NCBI GenBank assembly: GCA_033851955.1
Contig: JAWSVK010000002.1
Coordinates: forward strand, 1 to 64,000
Source: Profundibacter sp033851955
GTDB lineage: Bacteria; Pseudomonadota; Alphaproteobacteria; Rhodobacterales; Rhodobacteraceae
DNA length: 64,000 nt
Direction: 5' to 3'
Below the pieces are notes generated by a model. It was given only the letters and a program-made list of their open reading frames with translations. It was not told the DNA's origin and did not search any database. The translations under genes and the position numbers were made by a program. Of this stretch, positions 35,717-44,302 are shown in pieces; position 1 is the stretch's first letter; each line of letters starts with the position of its first letter.

Positions 35717-36436
35717 ATGCAGGACCGCTATACAGGTGATATCGGAGATTTCGGTAAATATTCCTTATTGAATCATCTGAGTAGCGGTATGCGGCTAGGT
35801 GTCGGGTGGTATCTATACCCTGATGAAGTTCACAATAACGATGGCAAGCACATCTCGTATCTATCGAAACCGGATGAATGGCGGCGATGTGATCCAGCCG
35901 TTTTTGATGGGTTGGCTGACTTGGTTGACAAGGGGAAGCGATCGGTTCTGGCGGTGCAACGGAGCGGTGTTTTGCGTGCCAGAGACTATTCTAGGAGTCC
36001 GTTGGATTTTTCGGATAACTCTTATCGAAAAAGGAGCCAATGGCGACACAAATGGTTTCGGAAAACCCTAGAGGATTTGGAGGGGTGTGACATCGTTTTT
36101 GCGGATCCTGACAATGGGCTGTGTGTAGATGAAAAATATAAATATTATAATGTAAAAGATTGGAAACGGCTTCCGTTGACTGAAGTGGGTGAGTTAGCAA
36201 AGGATCGTACTGCAGTATTGTATCATCACAACACAAGGCGAGCAGGTGGGCATGAAAAAGAAATTAGGGACTGGATGGATGTGCTCGCACGGATACCCGG
36301 GATGTCAGCTCCTTGTGCCGTAAGGTTTAGAGCTGGCTCTTCGCGAACCTTTTTTATTGTGGGTGCATCGAAAGTGGTGCGCGAGCGGGCAGAGCAGTGG
36401 TGTAGCGGCTTTCCAAAATCTGACTTTTTCCAATAA
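35717..36436 (+). CDS. Conserved hypothetical, AT-rich
   Basis: 239 residues. I do not recognise a named family. Conserved-looking blocks are the start RYTGDIGDFGKYSLLN, WYLYPDE..NNDGKH, and IVFADPDNGLC, the last resembling an acidic catalytic or SAM-binding loop, but no function is proven. Base use is clearly poorer in GC than the neighbours (long runs such as aaatataaatattataat near 36134), a sign of horizontal transfer. It lies between rpoD and the YjbQ gene with tight spacing. Similar orphans are often found next to phage or defence genes. Confidence 0.6.
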   Translation: MQDRYTGDIGDFGKYSLLNHLSSGMRLGVGWYLYPDEVHNNDGKHISYLSKPDEWRRCDPAVFDGLADLVDKGKRSVLAVQRSGVLRARDYSRSPLDFSDNSYRKRSQWRHKWFRKTLEDLEGCDIVFADPDNGLCVDEKYKYYNVKDWKRLPLTEVGELAKDRTAVLYHHNTRRAGGHEKEIRDWMDVLARIPGMSAPCAVRFRAGSSRTFFIVGASKVVRERAEQWCSGFPKSDFFQ

Positions 36437-36440
36437 AGTT

Positions 36441-36845
36441 ATGCAAACCACATTCTCTATTCCCACCGCAGGTCCCGGCCTTTATGAATTCACCCGGCAA
36501 GTGGCTGACTGGGTAACGGGTGACGGGCTGCTCACACTTCTCATCCAACACACCTCCGCCTCATTACTCATTCAGGAAAACGCCGACCCCGACGTGCTGA
36601 TCGATATGCAAAACTTCTTTCGCCGCCTGGTGCCGCCGACAACCGACCCCAAAATGGCCTATCTCACTCACACCTACGAAGGTCCAGACGATATGCCCGC
36701 CCATATCAAGGCGGCGCTGTTGCCGGTTAGCTTGTCAATTCCTGTCCAAAATGGCCAAATGCGGCTGGGAACATGGCAAGGACTTTACCTTTTCGAACAT
36801 CGGCGCGCAAAACACACCCGCCACGTCGCCGCGCATCTGGCATAG
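36441..36845 (+). CDS. YjbQ/UPF0047 family protein
   Basis: 134 residues. Family signatures HTSASLLIQENADPDV and TYEGPDDMPAHIKAALL with WQGLYLFEHR are intact, including the conserved His residues. The fold is a trimeric barrel; some homologs have thiamine phosphate synthase-like activity, but the physiological role is not settled. It starts 4 bp after the AT-rich orphan gene and precedes nrdR by 100 bp. Confidence 0.9.
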   Translation: MQTTFSIPTAGPGLYEFTRQVADWVTGDGLLTLLIQHTSASLLIQENADPDVLIDMQNFFRRLVPPTTDPKMAYLTHTYEGPDDMPAHIKAALLPVSLSIPVQNGQMRLGTWQGLYLFEHRRAKHTRHVAAHLA

Positions 36846-36945
36846 CAGATCATTATCTAGCGGCTGCATTTCCCCCCTACACAAAGGCTTGCGGCTGTCA
36901 TATAGTGCCTGTGGATAACTTACGCCCTAACCCAATGGAGAGCCT

Positions 36946-37413
36946 ATGCGCTGCCCTTTTTGTGGAAACGTCGACACCCAAGTCAAAGATTCACGGCCAG
37001 CCGAAGACCACGCGGCGATCAGGCGGCGGCGGTTTTGCCCTGCTTGTGCGGGCCGCTTTACCACCTATGAGCGGGTGCAATTGCGCGACCTTGTGGTGAT
37101 CAAATCCAATGGCCGCCGAGAGGAATTTGGCCGTGACAAATTGGAGCGCTCGATCCGCATGGCGCTGCAAAAACGCCCCGTCGAAGCCGAGCGTATGGAT
37201 CAGATGATCTCGGGGATCATCCGGCGTCTGGAAAGCATGGGCGAAACCGACATCAAATCCGAAGTGATCGGCGAGATCGTGATGGAGTCACTGGCACGGA
37301 TCGATACCGTGGCTTACGTTCGTTTTGCCAGCGTTTACAAGGATTTTCAAGAAGCCGACGATTTCGATAAATTCGTCAGCGAATTGCGTCCTAATGATGA
37401 ATCTGACAGCTAA
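36946..37413 (+). CDS. nrdR: Transcriptional repressor NrdR
   Basis: 155 residues with GGAGAG before the ATG. The zinc ribbon is C3-C6-C31-C34 (CPFC, CPAC) and an ATP-cone domain follows (VIKSNGRREEFGRDKLERSI). NrdR senses (d)ATP and represses ribonucleotide reductase genes. A palindromic hairpin lies 8 bp after the stop. Confidence 0.97.
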   Translation: MRCPFCGNVDTQVKDSRPAEDHAAIRRRRFCPACAGRFTTYERVQLRDLVVIKSNGRREEFGRDKLERSIRMALQKRPVEAERMDQMISGIIRRLESMGETDIKSEVIGEIVMESLARIDTVAYVRFASVYKDFQEADDFDKFVSELRPNDESDS

Positions 37414-37421
37414 ACAATTAC

Positions 37422-37441
37422 GCGCGCTTTAATCGGCGCGC
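37422..37441. terminator. Hairpin between nrdR and SDR gene
   Basis: GCGCGC (37422-37427) and GCGCGC (37436-37441) around TTTAATCG. It has little T-tail, so only a possible terminator for two converging genes. Confidence 0.35.
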
Positions 37442-37448
37442 GCATTGC

Positions 37449-38207
37449 CTACCGCCCGCCTGACACATCCAGCGTGCTGCCCGTCACATATGACGATTTG
37501 TCCGACATCAACCACAAGGCCGCTTCGGCCACCTCTTCGGCGGAGCCCATGCGTCGCATCGGCACGCTGCTCTCCATACGCGCGGCACGATCCGGTTCGC
37601 CGCCTTTCGCGTGAATTTTTGTATCAATGATGCCGGGGCGAACGCCCATCACCCGCACGCCTTCCGTCGCGACTTCATGGGCCAAGCCCGTTGTCAGCGT
37701 GTCGATCGCCCCTTTGCTGGCAGCGTAATCGACATATTGACCGCCGGAACCGAGCGTGGCTGCGACAGAGGACATGTTGACGATGACTCCGCCCTTGCCG
37801 CCGTGTTTCGTCGACATTCGACGCACGGCCTGACCCGCGACCAAAAAGGCACCAATCACGTTGACGTCAAAGATGCGGCGCAGGCGGGCGTGGCCAATTT
37901 CATCCACACGTGCTGTCGTATCGACGATCCCCGCGTTGTTCACAAGCGCATCCAATCGGTTGAAATCTCGATCAAAATTCGCAAATAGGGCGTCGATTTG
38001 GGCGGAGTCAGCCACATCACATTGATAACATGCGCAACGGCCACCTGCGGCGGATACGTCTTGTGCAACGGCATGCGCACCAGCTTTGTCCGAATTGAAT
38101 GTCAGCGCAACGTCATAGCCATTTGCGCCGCATAACCGTGCAATCGCGGCTCCGATTCCGGAGCTGCCACCTGTAATCAGTACGCATTTTCTCAGGGCAG
38201 TCATCAC
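37449..38207 (-). CDS. Short-chain dehydrogenase/reductase
   Basis: 252 residues. Rossmann motif TGGSSGIGAAIARL, NNAGIVD, and catalytic YVDYAASKG (Tyr and Lys) are intact, with MSSVA serine before it. It fits classical SDRs acting as 3-oxoacyl or sugar reductases; the substrate is unknown. Start may be the second Met. It is monocistronic and converges with nrdR. Confidence 0.87.
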   Translation of the reverse strand: MMTALRKCVLITGGSSGIGAAIARLCGANGYDVALTFNSDKAGAHAVAQDVSAAGGRCACYQCDVADSAQIDALFANFDRDFNRLDALVNNAGIVDTTARVDEIGHARLRRIFDVNVIGAFLVAGQAVRRMSTKHGGKGGVIVNMSSVAATLGSGGQYVDYAASKGAIDTLTTGLAHEVATEGVRVMGVRPGIIDTKIHAKGGEPDRAARMESSVPMRRMGSAEEVAEAALWLMSDKSSYVTGSTLDVSGGR

Positions 38208-38313
38208 AGCTCTCCTGTTTTATCCGCGAAGTTCAGTCGCGGTAAGTTGAACATGCCTGATGAACTGACGTGTTAAAAGGGCCTATTCGCGCCAAACTTT
38301 AGAGGGGCCCAAA

Positions 38314-38526
38314 ATGACAACGGTGATAAATTTGGAGTCAACAATCAGCTGCCCTGAATGCGGGTTTTCAAAACTTGAAGTGATGCCAACAGATGCCTGT
38401 CAGTGGTTCTACGCCTGTATATCCTGTGGCGAAGTGTTGAAGCCGCTGCCGGGGGATTGCTGCGTGTTTTGTTCCTACGCAACTGTGCCGTGCCCACCCA
38501 TTCAAGCGGGCACGGGGTGCTGTTAA
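38314..38526 (+). CDS. GDCCVxC motif small protein
   Basis: 70 residues, ten of them Cys. CPECG and CISCG make a likely zinc ribbon, and GDCCVFCSYATVPCPPIQ is the motif of the GDCCVxC family. Some family members elsewhere carry selenocysteine at a Cys position; this copy uses only Cys codons. Function is unknown; redox or metal binding is likely. GGGGCCC precedes the ATG. It ends 4 bp from the converging pepN stop. Confidence 0.85.
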   Translation: MTTVINLESTISCPECGFSKLEVMPTDACQWFYACISCGEVLKPLPGDCCVFCSYATVPCPPIQAGTGCC

Positions 38527-38530
38527 GAGG

Positions 38531-41083
38531 CTAGGCCTTAAGGATGCGACCAACCATTTCTGTGGTATCAGGAGACAGGTCATTGGTGGCGGCGATGCGC
38601 TCCAATGCGGCCTGCATCAAGGCTTGGCGCTCGGTATCAAAGCGACGCCATGTTTGAAACGGAACCGTCATGCGGGCGGTGGTTTGCGGGTTCATCGGAT
38701 CCAACGCGATCAACCAATCGGCCAACAGATTATAGGCCGCGCCTGTGGGGTTATGAAATCCTGCGGTGTTCATTGACAGCCCTCCAAATACGGCGCGAAA
38801 ACGGTTCGGGTTGGTCATGTCGAAATCGGCGTGACGTGTCAGGGCGTCGGCAATACTGGCGGCTTTGTCAGGGGCCGCAAGCCCAACCTGCGCGCCAAAC
38901 CATTTGTCGATCACCAGACGGTCAGCCACCCATTGCTCATAAAATGCCGCCAGCTCGGGCTCACCTGTATCGGCCTCGAGCAAGCACGTCAGCGCGCCAA
39001 ATTGCTGGGTCATATTGTCGGCACTGGCATATTGGCTGCGCGCTTGCATGCCGCCATCCAGCCGCGTGATGAGCGACAGGACTGCCCCCTGAAGGGCGCG
39101 TTTTCCAACCGGTTCTGCATCAGGTGAGTAGGGGCCTGACACATGCATTTGCGCATAAAGACGCGGCAGCGTGTCTTGCAAATGCTGTGCTTTGGCCTGC
39201 TCCATTGTTTGGGCTGCGCGATAGATTTTGGAGGGGTCGGGGACATGGCCGGATTGGGCCATAGACTGGCCAATATCATTCTGGCTTATCGGGCGTATCA
39301 TCAGGGCGCGGTAGGCCGGATCAAGGCTGTCGTCACGCACTAAGTTGGCCAATGCGTCCAGATACATCGTGTCAGGTGCCGCGCCATTTTGCACCATCCG
39401 CAACATGACGTCTTCGCCCAAAATGCGACCGGATTCCCAACGGTTAAATTCGTCCGTGTCATGCGACATCAGGAACGCGCGTTCCTCATTGCTGGCCGCA
39501 TGGTTCAGGACAACAGGGGCGGAAAACCCGCGCAGAATAGAGGGGATTGGCTTGCCTGCTGGCATCTCAAAACTAAAGCTCTGTTCGGCTTGATCCATCT
39601 CTAGAATGGTGGTTTCCAGAACCTCGTCGCCGTTTTGTGACAACAGGCCAATGGCAATCGGCAGCACCTGTGGTTCCTTAATGCTTTGCCCCGGTGTCGC
39701 GGGTGTTTCTTGTTTTAAATCAAGAGTGTAAATGCCGTTGTTATAGCTTTCCTTTAAGGTTACAATCGGCGTGCCAGCCTGTGAATACCAGCGTTTGAAC
39801 TGGGTCAAGTCACGGCCAGAGCTGTCCTCAAAGACCTGCAGCCAATCCTCGATCGTCGCGGCGTCGCCGTCGTGGCGTTCAAAGTATAGGTCCAGCGCGG
39901 TGTCGTAATCCTCATCGCCAACCAGGCACTTCAGCATCCCGATCACCTCGGCACCTTTTTCATAAATAGTGGCGGTGTAAAAATTGTTGATCTCCACAAA
40001 ACTGGCAGGGCGCACGGGGTGCGATAATGGCCCTTGGTCCTCAGAAAACTGACGCCCGCGCAGCTGAATCACATCGTTGATCCGTTTAACACCGTGGCCG
40101 CGCTCATCCCCCGTAAAGGACTGGTCTCGAAACACTGTCAGCCCCTCCTTTAGGCACAGTTGAAACCAGTCACGACAGGTGATCCGATTGCCTGTCCAAT
40201 TGTGAAAATACTCATGCGCGATGATCGCCTCAATGCGCTCAAAATTGGCGTCAGTGGCTGTTTCGGGGCTGGCCAATACGCAAGAGGAATTGAAAATATT
40301 CAACCCCTTGTTTTCCATCGCCCCCATGTTGAAATCATCCACCGCGACGATGTTGAATAGGCCCAAATCATATTCGCGCCCGTAGACGTCCTCGTCCCAT
40401 TCCATCGACTTTTTCAGCGCTTCCATGCCAAAGGCGCATTTGTCGATGTCATCTGGGCGCACCCAGATGTTTAGATCGACTTCGCGGCCTGACATGGTGG
40501 TGAATGTGTCGGGGTGGTTTCGCAAATCGCCTGCCACCAATGCGAACAGATAGGCGGGTTTAGGCCACGGGTCGTGCCACTCGGCAAAGCCATCGCCATT
40601 GTCGCCAGGATTGCCATTGGACAACAACACGGGTGGCGTGCCCTCGATACGGACAGTGAAAACACCCATCACATCTGGGCGGTCGGGGTAATAGGTGATT
40701 TTACGAAACCCTTGGGCCTCGCATTGGCTGCAATACATGCCACCGGACATGTAAAGCCCCTCAAGGGCTGTGTTGTTTTCGGGGGCGATTTCGACTTCGC
40801 ATTCCCAGACAAAGGCCGCATCAGGGACTTGTGCCGTCAGGCCTTGGTCCGTCAGATCAGGCGTAATTTCAACGCCGTCAATCTTGGCGGACTTAAAGTC
40901 GAGCTGTTCGCCATTTAGGAAAAATCTGCGATCATCCGTTTCAGGATTAGGACGAAACGCGATCCGGCTGATCACCCGCGTTTTGGTTGGATGCAAATGA
41001 AACGTCAGGTTTACCGTGTCGACCAAATAGGCGGGCGGGGTGTAATCGGACAGGTGAATTTCTGGGGCGTTGGTGTCTGACAT
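38531..41083 (-). CDS. pepN: Aminopeptidase N
   Basis: 850 residues from the ATG at 41083 (MSDTNAPEIHLSDY); the upstream frame is not part of the family. The M1 motifs are GAMEN at 254-258 and HEYFH at 290-294, with the third zinc ligand Glu in KEGLTVF. It cleaves N-terminal residues from peptides in the cytoplasm. It is monocistronic. Confidence 0.96.
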   Translation of the reverse strand: MSDTNAPEIHLSDYTPPAYLVDTVNLTFHLHPTKTRVISRIAFRPNPETDDRRFFLNGEQLDFKSAKIDGVEITPDLTDQGLTAQVPDAAFVWECEVEIAPENNTALEGLYMSGGMYCSQCEAQGFRKITYYPDRPDVMGVFTVRIEGTPPVLLSNGNPGDNGDGFAEWHDPWPKPAYLFALVAGDLRNHPDTFTTMSGREVDLNIWVRPDDIDKCAFGMEALKKSMEWDEDVYGREYDLGLFNIVAVDDFNMGAMENKGLNIFNSSCVLASPETATDANFERIEAIIAHEYFHNWTGNRITCRDWFQLCLKEGLTVFRDQSFTGDERGHGVKRINDVIQLRGRQFSEDQGPLSHPVRPASFVEINNFYTATIYEKGAEVIGMLKCLVGDEDYDTALDLYFERHDGDAATIEDWLQVFEDSSGRDLTQFKRWYSQAGTPIVTLKESYNNGIYTLDLKQETPATPGQSIKEPQVLPIAIGLLSQNGDEVLETTILEMDQAEQSFSFEMPAGKPIPSILRGFSAPVVLNHAASNEERAFLMSHDTDEFNRWESGRILGEDVMLRMVQNGAAPDTMYLDALANLVRDDSLDPAYRALMIRPISQNDIGQSMAQSGHVPDPSKIYRAAQTMEQAKAQHLQDTLPRLYAQMHVSGPYSPDAEPVGKRALQGAVLSLITRLDGGMQARSQYASADNMTQQFGALTCLLEADTGEPELAAFYEQWVADRLVIDKWFGAQVGLAAPDKAASIADALTRHADFDMTNPNRFRAVFGGLSMNTAGFHNPTGAAYNLLADWLIALDPMNPQTTARMTVPFQTWRRFDTERQALMQAALERIAATNDLSPDTTEMVGRILKA

Positions 41084-41282
41084 ATGGGTGATCCTTTTGC
41101 AGTGTTGCCCCCTGTGTAACGCATGCGAAAAGCAGCGCAAGCCATGGTCAGTGGCTTCAACGGAGCGGCGCTATCGGCGCGTGTGCGCACATAAATCGCC
41201 GTGATTGTGCGTTCTGTGCAATATCCAGCAGCGAGAAAACCGCCTAAGGTCGCCCCATCACAATGAACAACAGGTCCAGATT

Positions 41283-42068
41283 ATGAAACGCCCTATCGTC
41301 GGTATCATCGCCAATCACAACACGCTGGAAGGGGACTATACAGTCCACGCTGGCGGCACCATGAATTCCTCAGCGATCAGCGATGTTGCGGGCTGTATGC
41401 CTTTGCTGATCCCGAGCAGCCCAAAATATGTATCTGTCGATGAATTGCTTGAGGCTTGTGATGGCTTTTTGTTCACAGGCGGACGGCCCAACGTGCACCC
41501 CAACCGATATGGCGAAGAAGAAACCCCCGCCCACGGCGCGTTCGATCATTGCCGCGATGAAATTGCGCTGCCGTTGATCCGTGCCTGTGTGGAACGTGGT
41601 CAGCCGTTTTTCGGCGTATGCCGCGGTTTCCAAGAGGTGAATGTCGCCATGGGCGGCACGCTCTACCCCGAAATTCGCGACCTTGAGGGGCGGATGAACC
41701 ATCGCATGCCGCCCGATGGCACGATTGAGGAAAAATTTGCCCTGCGTCACAGCGTGGAATTCACCAAGGGCGGTGTGTTTGAACGGATCCTTGGCGATGC
41801 CAAAGTGATGACCAATTCGCTACATGGTCAGGGGATCAAGGATGTCGGGCCACGGGTCTTTGTGGACGGGTTTGCCGATGATGGCACACCTGAGGCTTGC
41901 TATATCAAGGACGCTCCAGGGTTCACGTTGGCCGTGCAGTGGCACCCTGAATATAACGCGGGGGCAGACCCTGTTTCGCGCGTTTTGTTTGAGCATTTTG
42001 GCGACGCGGTGCGCAGTTGGGCGCAAGATGGAGCCTCCAGATTGAACACGTCGCTCAAGTCCGCCTGA
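41283..42068 (+). CDS. PuuD-like gamma-glutamyl-gamma-aminobutyrate hydrolase
   Basis: 261 residues. Class I glutamine amidotransferase nucleophile Cys-113 in FFGVCRGFQE, catalytic His and Glu in QWHPEYN. This branch hydrolyses gamma-glutamyl amides in putrescine breakdown. No puuA, puuB or puuC lies next to it, so the role is inferred. It stands alone, divergent from pepN. Confidence 0.85.
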   Translation: MKRPIVGIIANHNTLEGDYTVHAGGTMNSSAISDVAGCMPLLIPSSPKYVSVDELLEACDGFLFTGGRPNVHPNRYGEEETPAHGAFDHCRDEIALPLIRACVERGQPFFGVCRGFQEVNVAMGGTLYPEIRDLEGRMNHRMPPDGTIEEKFALRHSVEFTKGGVFERILGDAKVMTNSLHGQGIKDVGPRVFVDGFADDGTPEACYIKDAPGFTLAVQWHPEYNAGADPVSRVLFEHFGDAVRSWAQDGASRLNTSLKSA

Positions 42069-42096
42069 CCTGCGAAACGCATCAAAATCCCATCAG

Positions 42097-44103
42097 TTAA
42101 GCGGCCACCAGAAGCGCCTCATGTTTGCGCAGGCATTTTCGTGCGGTGTTGCCATAGGCGGCAGGATCGCTCCGCAGTTGCGGAAACAGGCTGAAAAGCT
42201 CATCGCGGGACGCGTCGGAAATAGCGCTCAACCCGATATCAGCAGGATGAAAGCTTTCGGCGGCAATACCTTGAGCATAGACGATTTCGTGTTGATCGAA
42301 CAGCATATGCATATAGGTTACCTCGCCACCAATCTGGCGGGTGATGCTTGTGCCATTCACCATATGTTTGGCGGACACCAACACTTCGCGTTCGCCGATG
42401 TACAGCTCGCAACGATGGTTGTCGATCAACATCCGGTGTTGCGGTGACACCAGCAAAGCGTGCTCAAGGCCAGGCAATGAGCCAGCTTCAAACCGGATCG
42501 GGGCGAACTTATTCAAAGCAGGCACCTTGCGTGCGCCAATCCAGCGAATGGGCTGTAGACCGTTGTCACGGGTGATGACCAAATCGCCAGCTTTTAAATC
42601 TTTGATCATGCGTTTGCCGCGCGGGGTCAAAATCTCGGTTTCGGCGGCAAAGCACACAATGTTTTCAATTTCCGAAAACGTCACAACAGTGCCATCTAGC
42701 ATGGTGAACGTGCCAGAAAGGCCGCCATTGACGTCATCAGTATCGGTGATGACTAGGCTGGATTTATCAGCCTCGGTCCAAACCAATGTGTCGCCACCTG
42801 TTTCGCCACCTTCGCCACCAACAATGTTGATTGTTCCACTGCCAGCTTCGCCCAGATCGGCGACAATGAACCTATCATCGCCATCGCCCCCTAAAGCCGT
42901 ATCGCCTTGGGCAACGGTGATTGTGTCGTTCCCTAGGCCACCAGAAACCGTATCGCTACCGGTGCCACCAGAGAGGATGTCGTCGCCGCCGTCGCCATAA
43001 ATGATATCGTCGCCAGCACCGCCGTCGATCACGTCTACTGAATCGTCAGGGGGTGGGGCTACAGGCACTCGAAAATCTGCATCCAGCCGCTCGGCGACAA
43101 GCGCGGTATTGTCTTCTAGGACACTGTCAAGCGTGATCGATACAATCGGTTGTGACGTCAAAAGCGCGTTGTCAGTGCCATCTAAATATTCCGGCGCCAT
43201 AAAAACTTCGCCGGTTGTTGTCTGGAAAACAACGGCCGTGAACGTGCCTGACGTGCCATCTACAAAGGTGACCGTTGCATTGTAGACGACCGTCCCGTCA
43301 ATCTGGTAGGTTATCCCGTCAATCACGAAATTCTCTGCGGTCGCGCCATTGTCATCATCATTGATGTTCGTGTCGAGATTTGTGTCGTTTGTAACACCGG
43401 TTTGGAGCTGGTTGTACAACTCCGAACCAGGGCCGCCATATGTGCCCAGCAAGTTACCAGCCAACTCGGAAACACCGCCATCGGCTTCGTTAACATCGAT
43501 TGATGCTGCCGTGCCCAGACTGATCACCGTAAATTCGTTGCTAAGTGTATTGGTGCCGCCAATGCCCTCACTCAGACCAACGGGCGAGGACCCGCCGTAA
43601 ATAGTGTCATTTCCCGCGCCGCCATCAATGGTGTCCGCGCCGCCGTCGCCGTAAACGGTGTCATTGCCATCACCTGCGGCAACAATGTCATTGCCATCGC
43701 CCGCGTGAATTTCATCTTGATTGCCAGAAGGTCCGGTTCCATCGCCATTATCAACCTGCTCGCCGTCCTCATCAACGAAACTGGCGTCAATGACATCGTC
43801 TCCGGATGTACCGGTTAGAATGCCATCGGCGTTTGAATAGACAGGTGCTGAGATGACCTCGGCAGATGTGATTGTATCAACCGGGCCAAAATCGGAAACA
43901 AAATACACATTGCCGTCGGTTGCTTCATAATATTGGCCGGTTTCCACTTCATTTGTGTAAGTTGTAGCGCCAAATGTGCCAGACCACGTCCATTGTCCGG
44001 CGCCAATCGCCACGGCAGTGGTGAAATCAACCAATGGATCAGTGATGATATCACCTGCATCCAAATTCGCGTCACCAAGACTTACCAAATATCCAAGGGG
44101 CAT
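42097..44103 (-). CDS. RTX-type calcium-binding protein with Hint domain
   Basis: 668 residues. Central Gly/Asp nonapeptides (GDGNDTVYGDGG, GGAGDDIIYG) form RTX calcium rolls, and a C-terminal Hint domain starts at CFAAETEILTPRGKR and includes ISPQH-like VSPQHRMLI. Such Roseobacter proteins are secreted by type I systems; the Hint part may cleave itself. The N-terminus has no signal peptide, as usual for type I export. A related gene lies at the right edge (62368). Confidence 0.88.
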   Translation of the reverse strand: MPLGYLVSLGDANLDAGDIITDPLVDFTTAVAIGAGQWTWSGTFGATTYTNEVETGQYYEATDGNVYFVSDFGPVDTITSAEVISAPVYSNADGILTGTSGDDVIDASFVDEDGEQVDNGDGTGPSGNQDEIHAGDGNDIVAAGDGNDTVYGDGGADTIDGGAGNDTIYGGSSPVGLSEGIGGTNTLSNEFTVISLGTAASIDVNEADGGVSELAGNLLGTYGGPGSELYNQLQTGVTNDTNLDTNINDDDNGATAENFVIDGITYQIDGTVVYNATVTFVDGTSGTFTAVVFQTTTGEVFMAPEYLDGTDNALLTSQPIVSITLDSVLEDNTALVAERLDADFRVPVAPPPDDSVDVIDGGAGDDIIYGDGGDDILSGGTGSDTVSGGLGNDTITVAQGDTALGGDGDDRFIVADLGEAGSGTINIVGGEGGETGGDTLVWTEADKSSLVITDTDDVNGGLSGTFTMLDGTVVTFSEIENIVCFAAETEILTPRGKRMIKDLKAGDLVITRDNGLQPIRWIGARKVPALNKFAPIRFEAGSLPGLEHALLVSPQHRMLIDNHRCELYIGEREVLVSAKHMVNGTSITRQIGGEVTYMHMLFDQHEIVYAQGIAAESFHPADIGLSAISDASRDELFSLFPQLRSDPAAYGNTARKCLRKHEALLVAA

Positions 44104-44302
44104 TTTGTCGACCTCAAGTGCCCATATTTAGGCAATCATCTAATTGTTGTGAGGTCAAATGATTTTCCGACCCCAATTTTTCAATTAGAAACGTAGACTT
44201 GAGATGAGGCTGTTCACGGGCAAAATTGTGACAAGTTTGTGCAAAAACTTAATAAAATGGTTCATTTGCCGCCTTAGATTGCGGAAAGCTCACCAAATGC
44301 AA

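Noticed and set aside
42341..43000. Plus-strand frame of 219 residues, Ser/Pro-rich
   Set aside because: Antisense shadow of the RTX repeats, which leave the opposite strand open.
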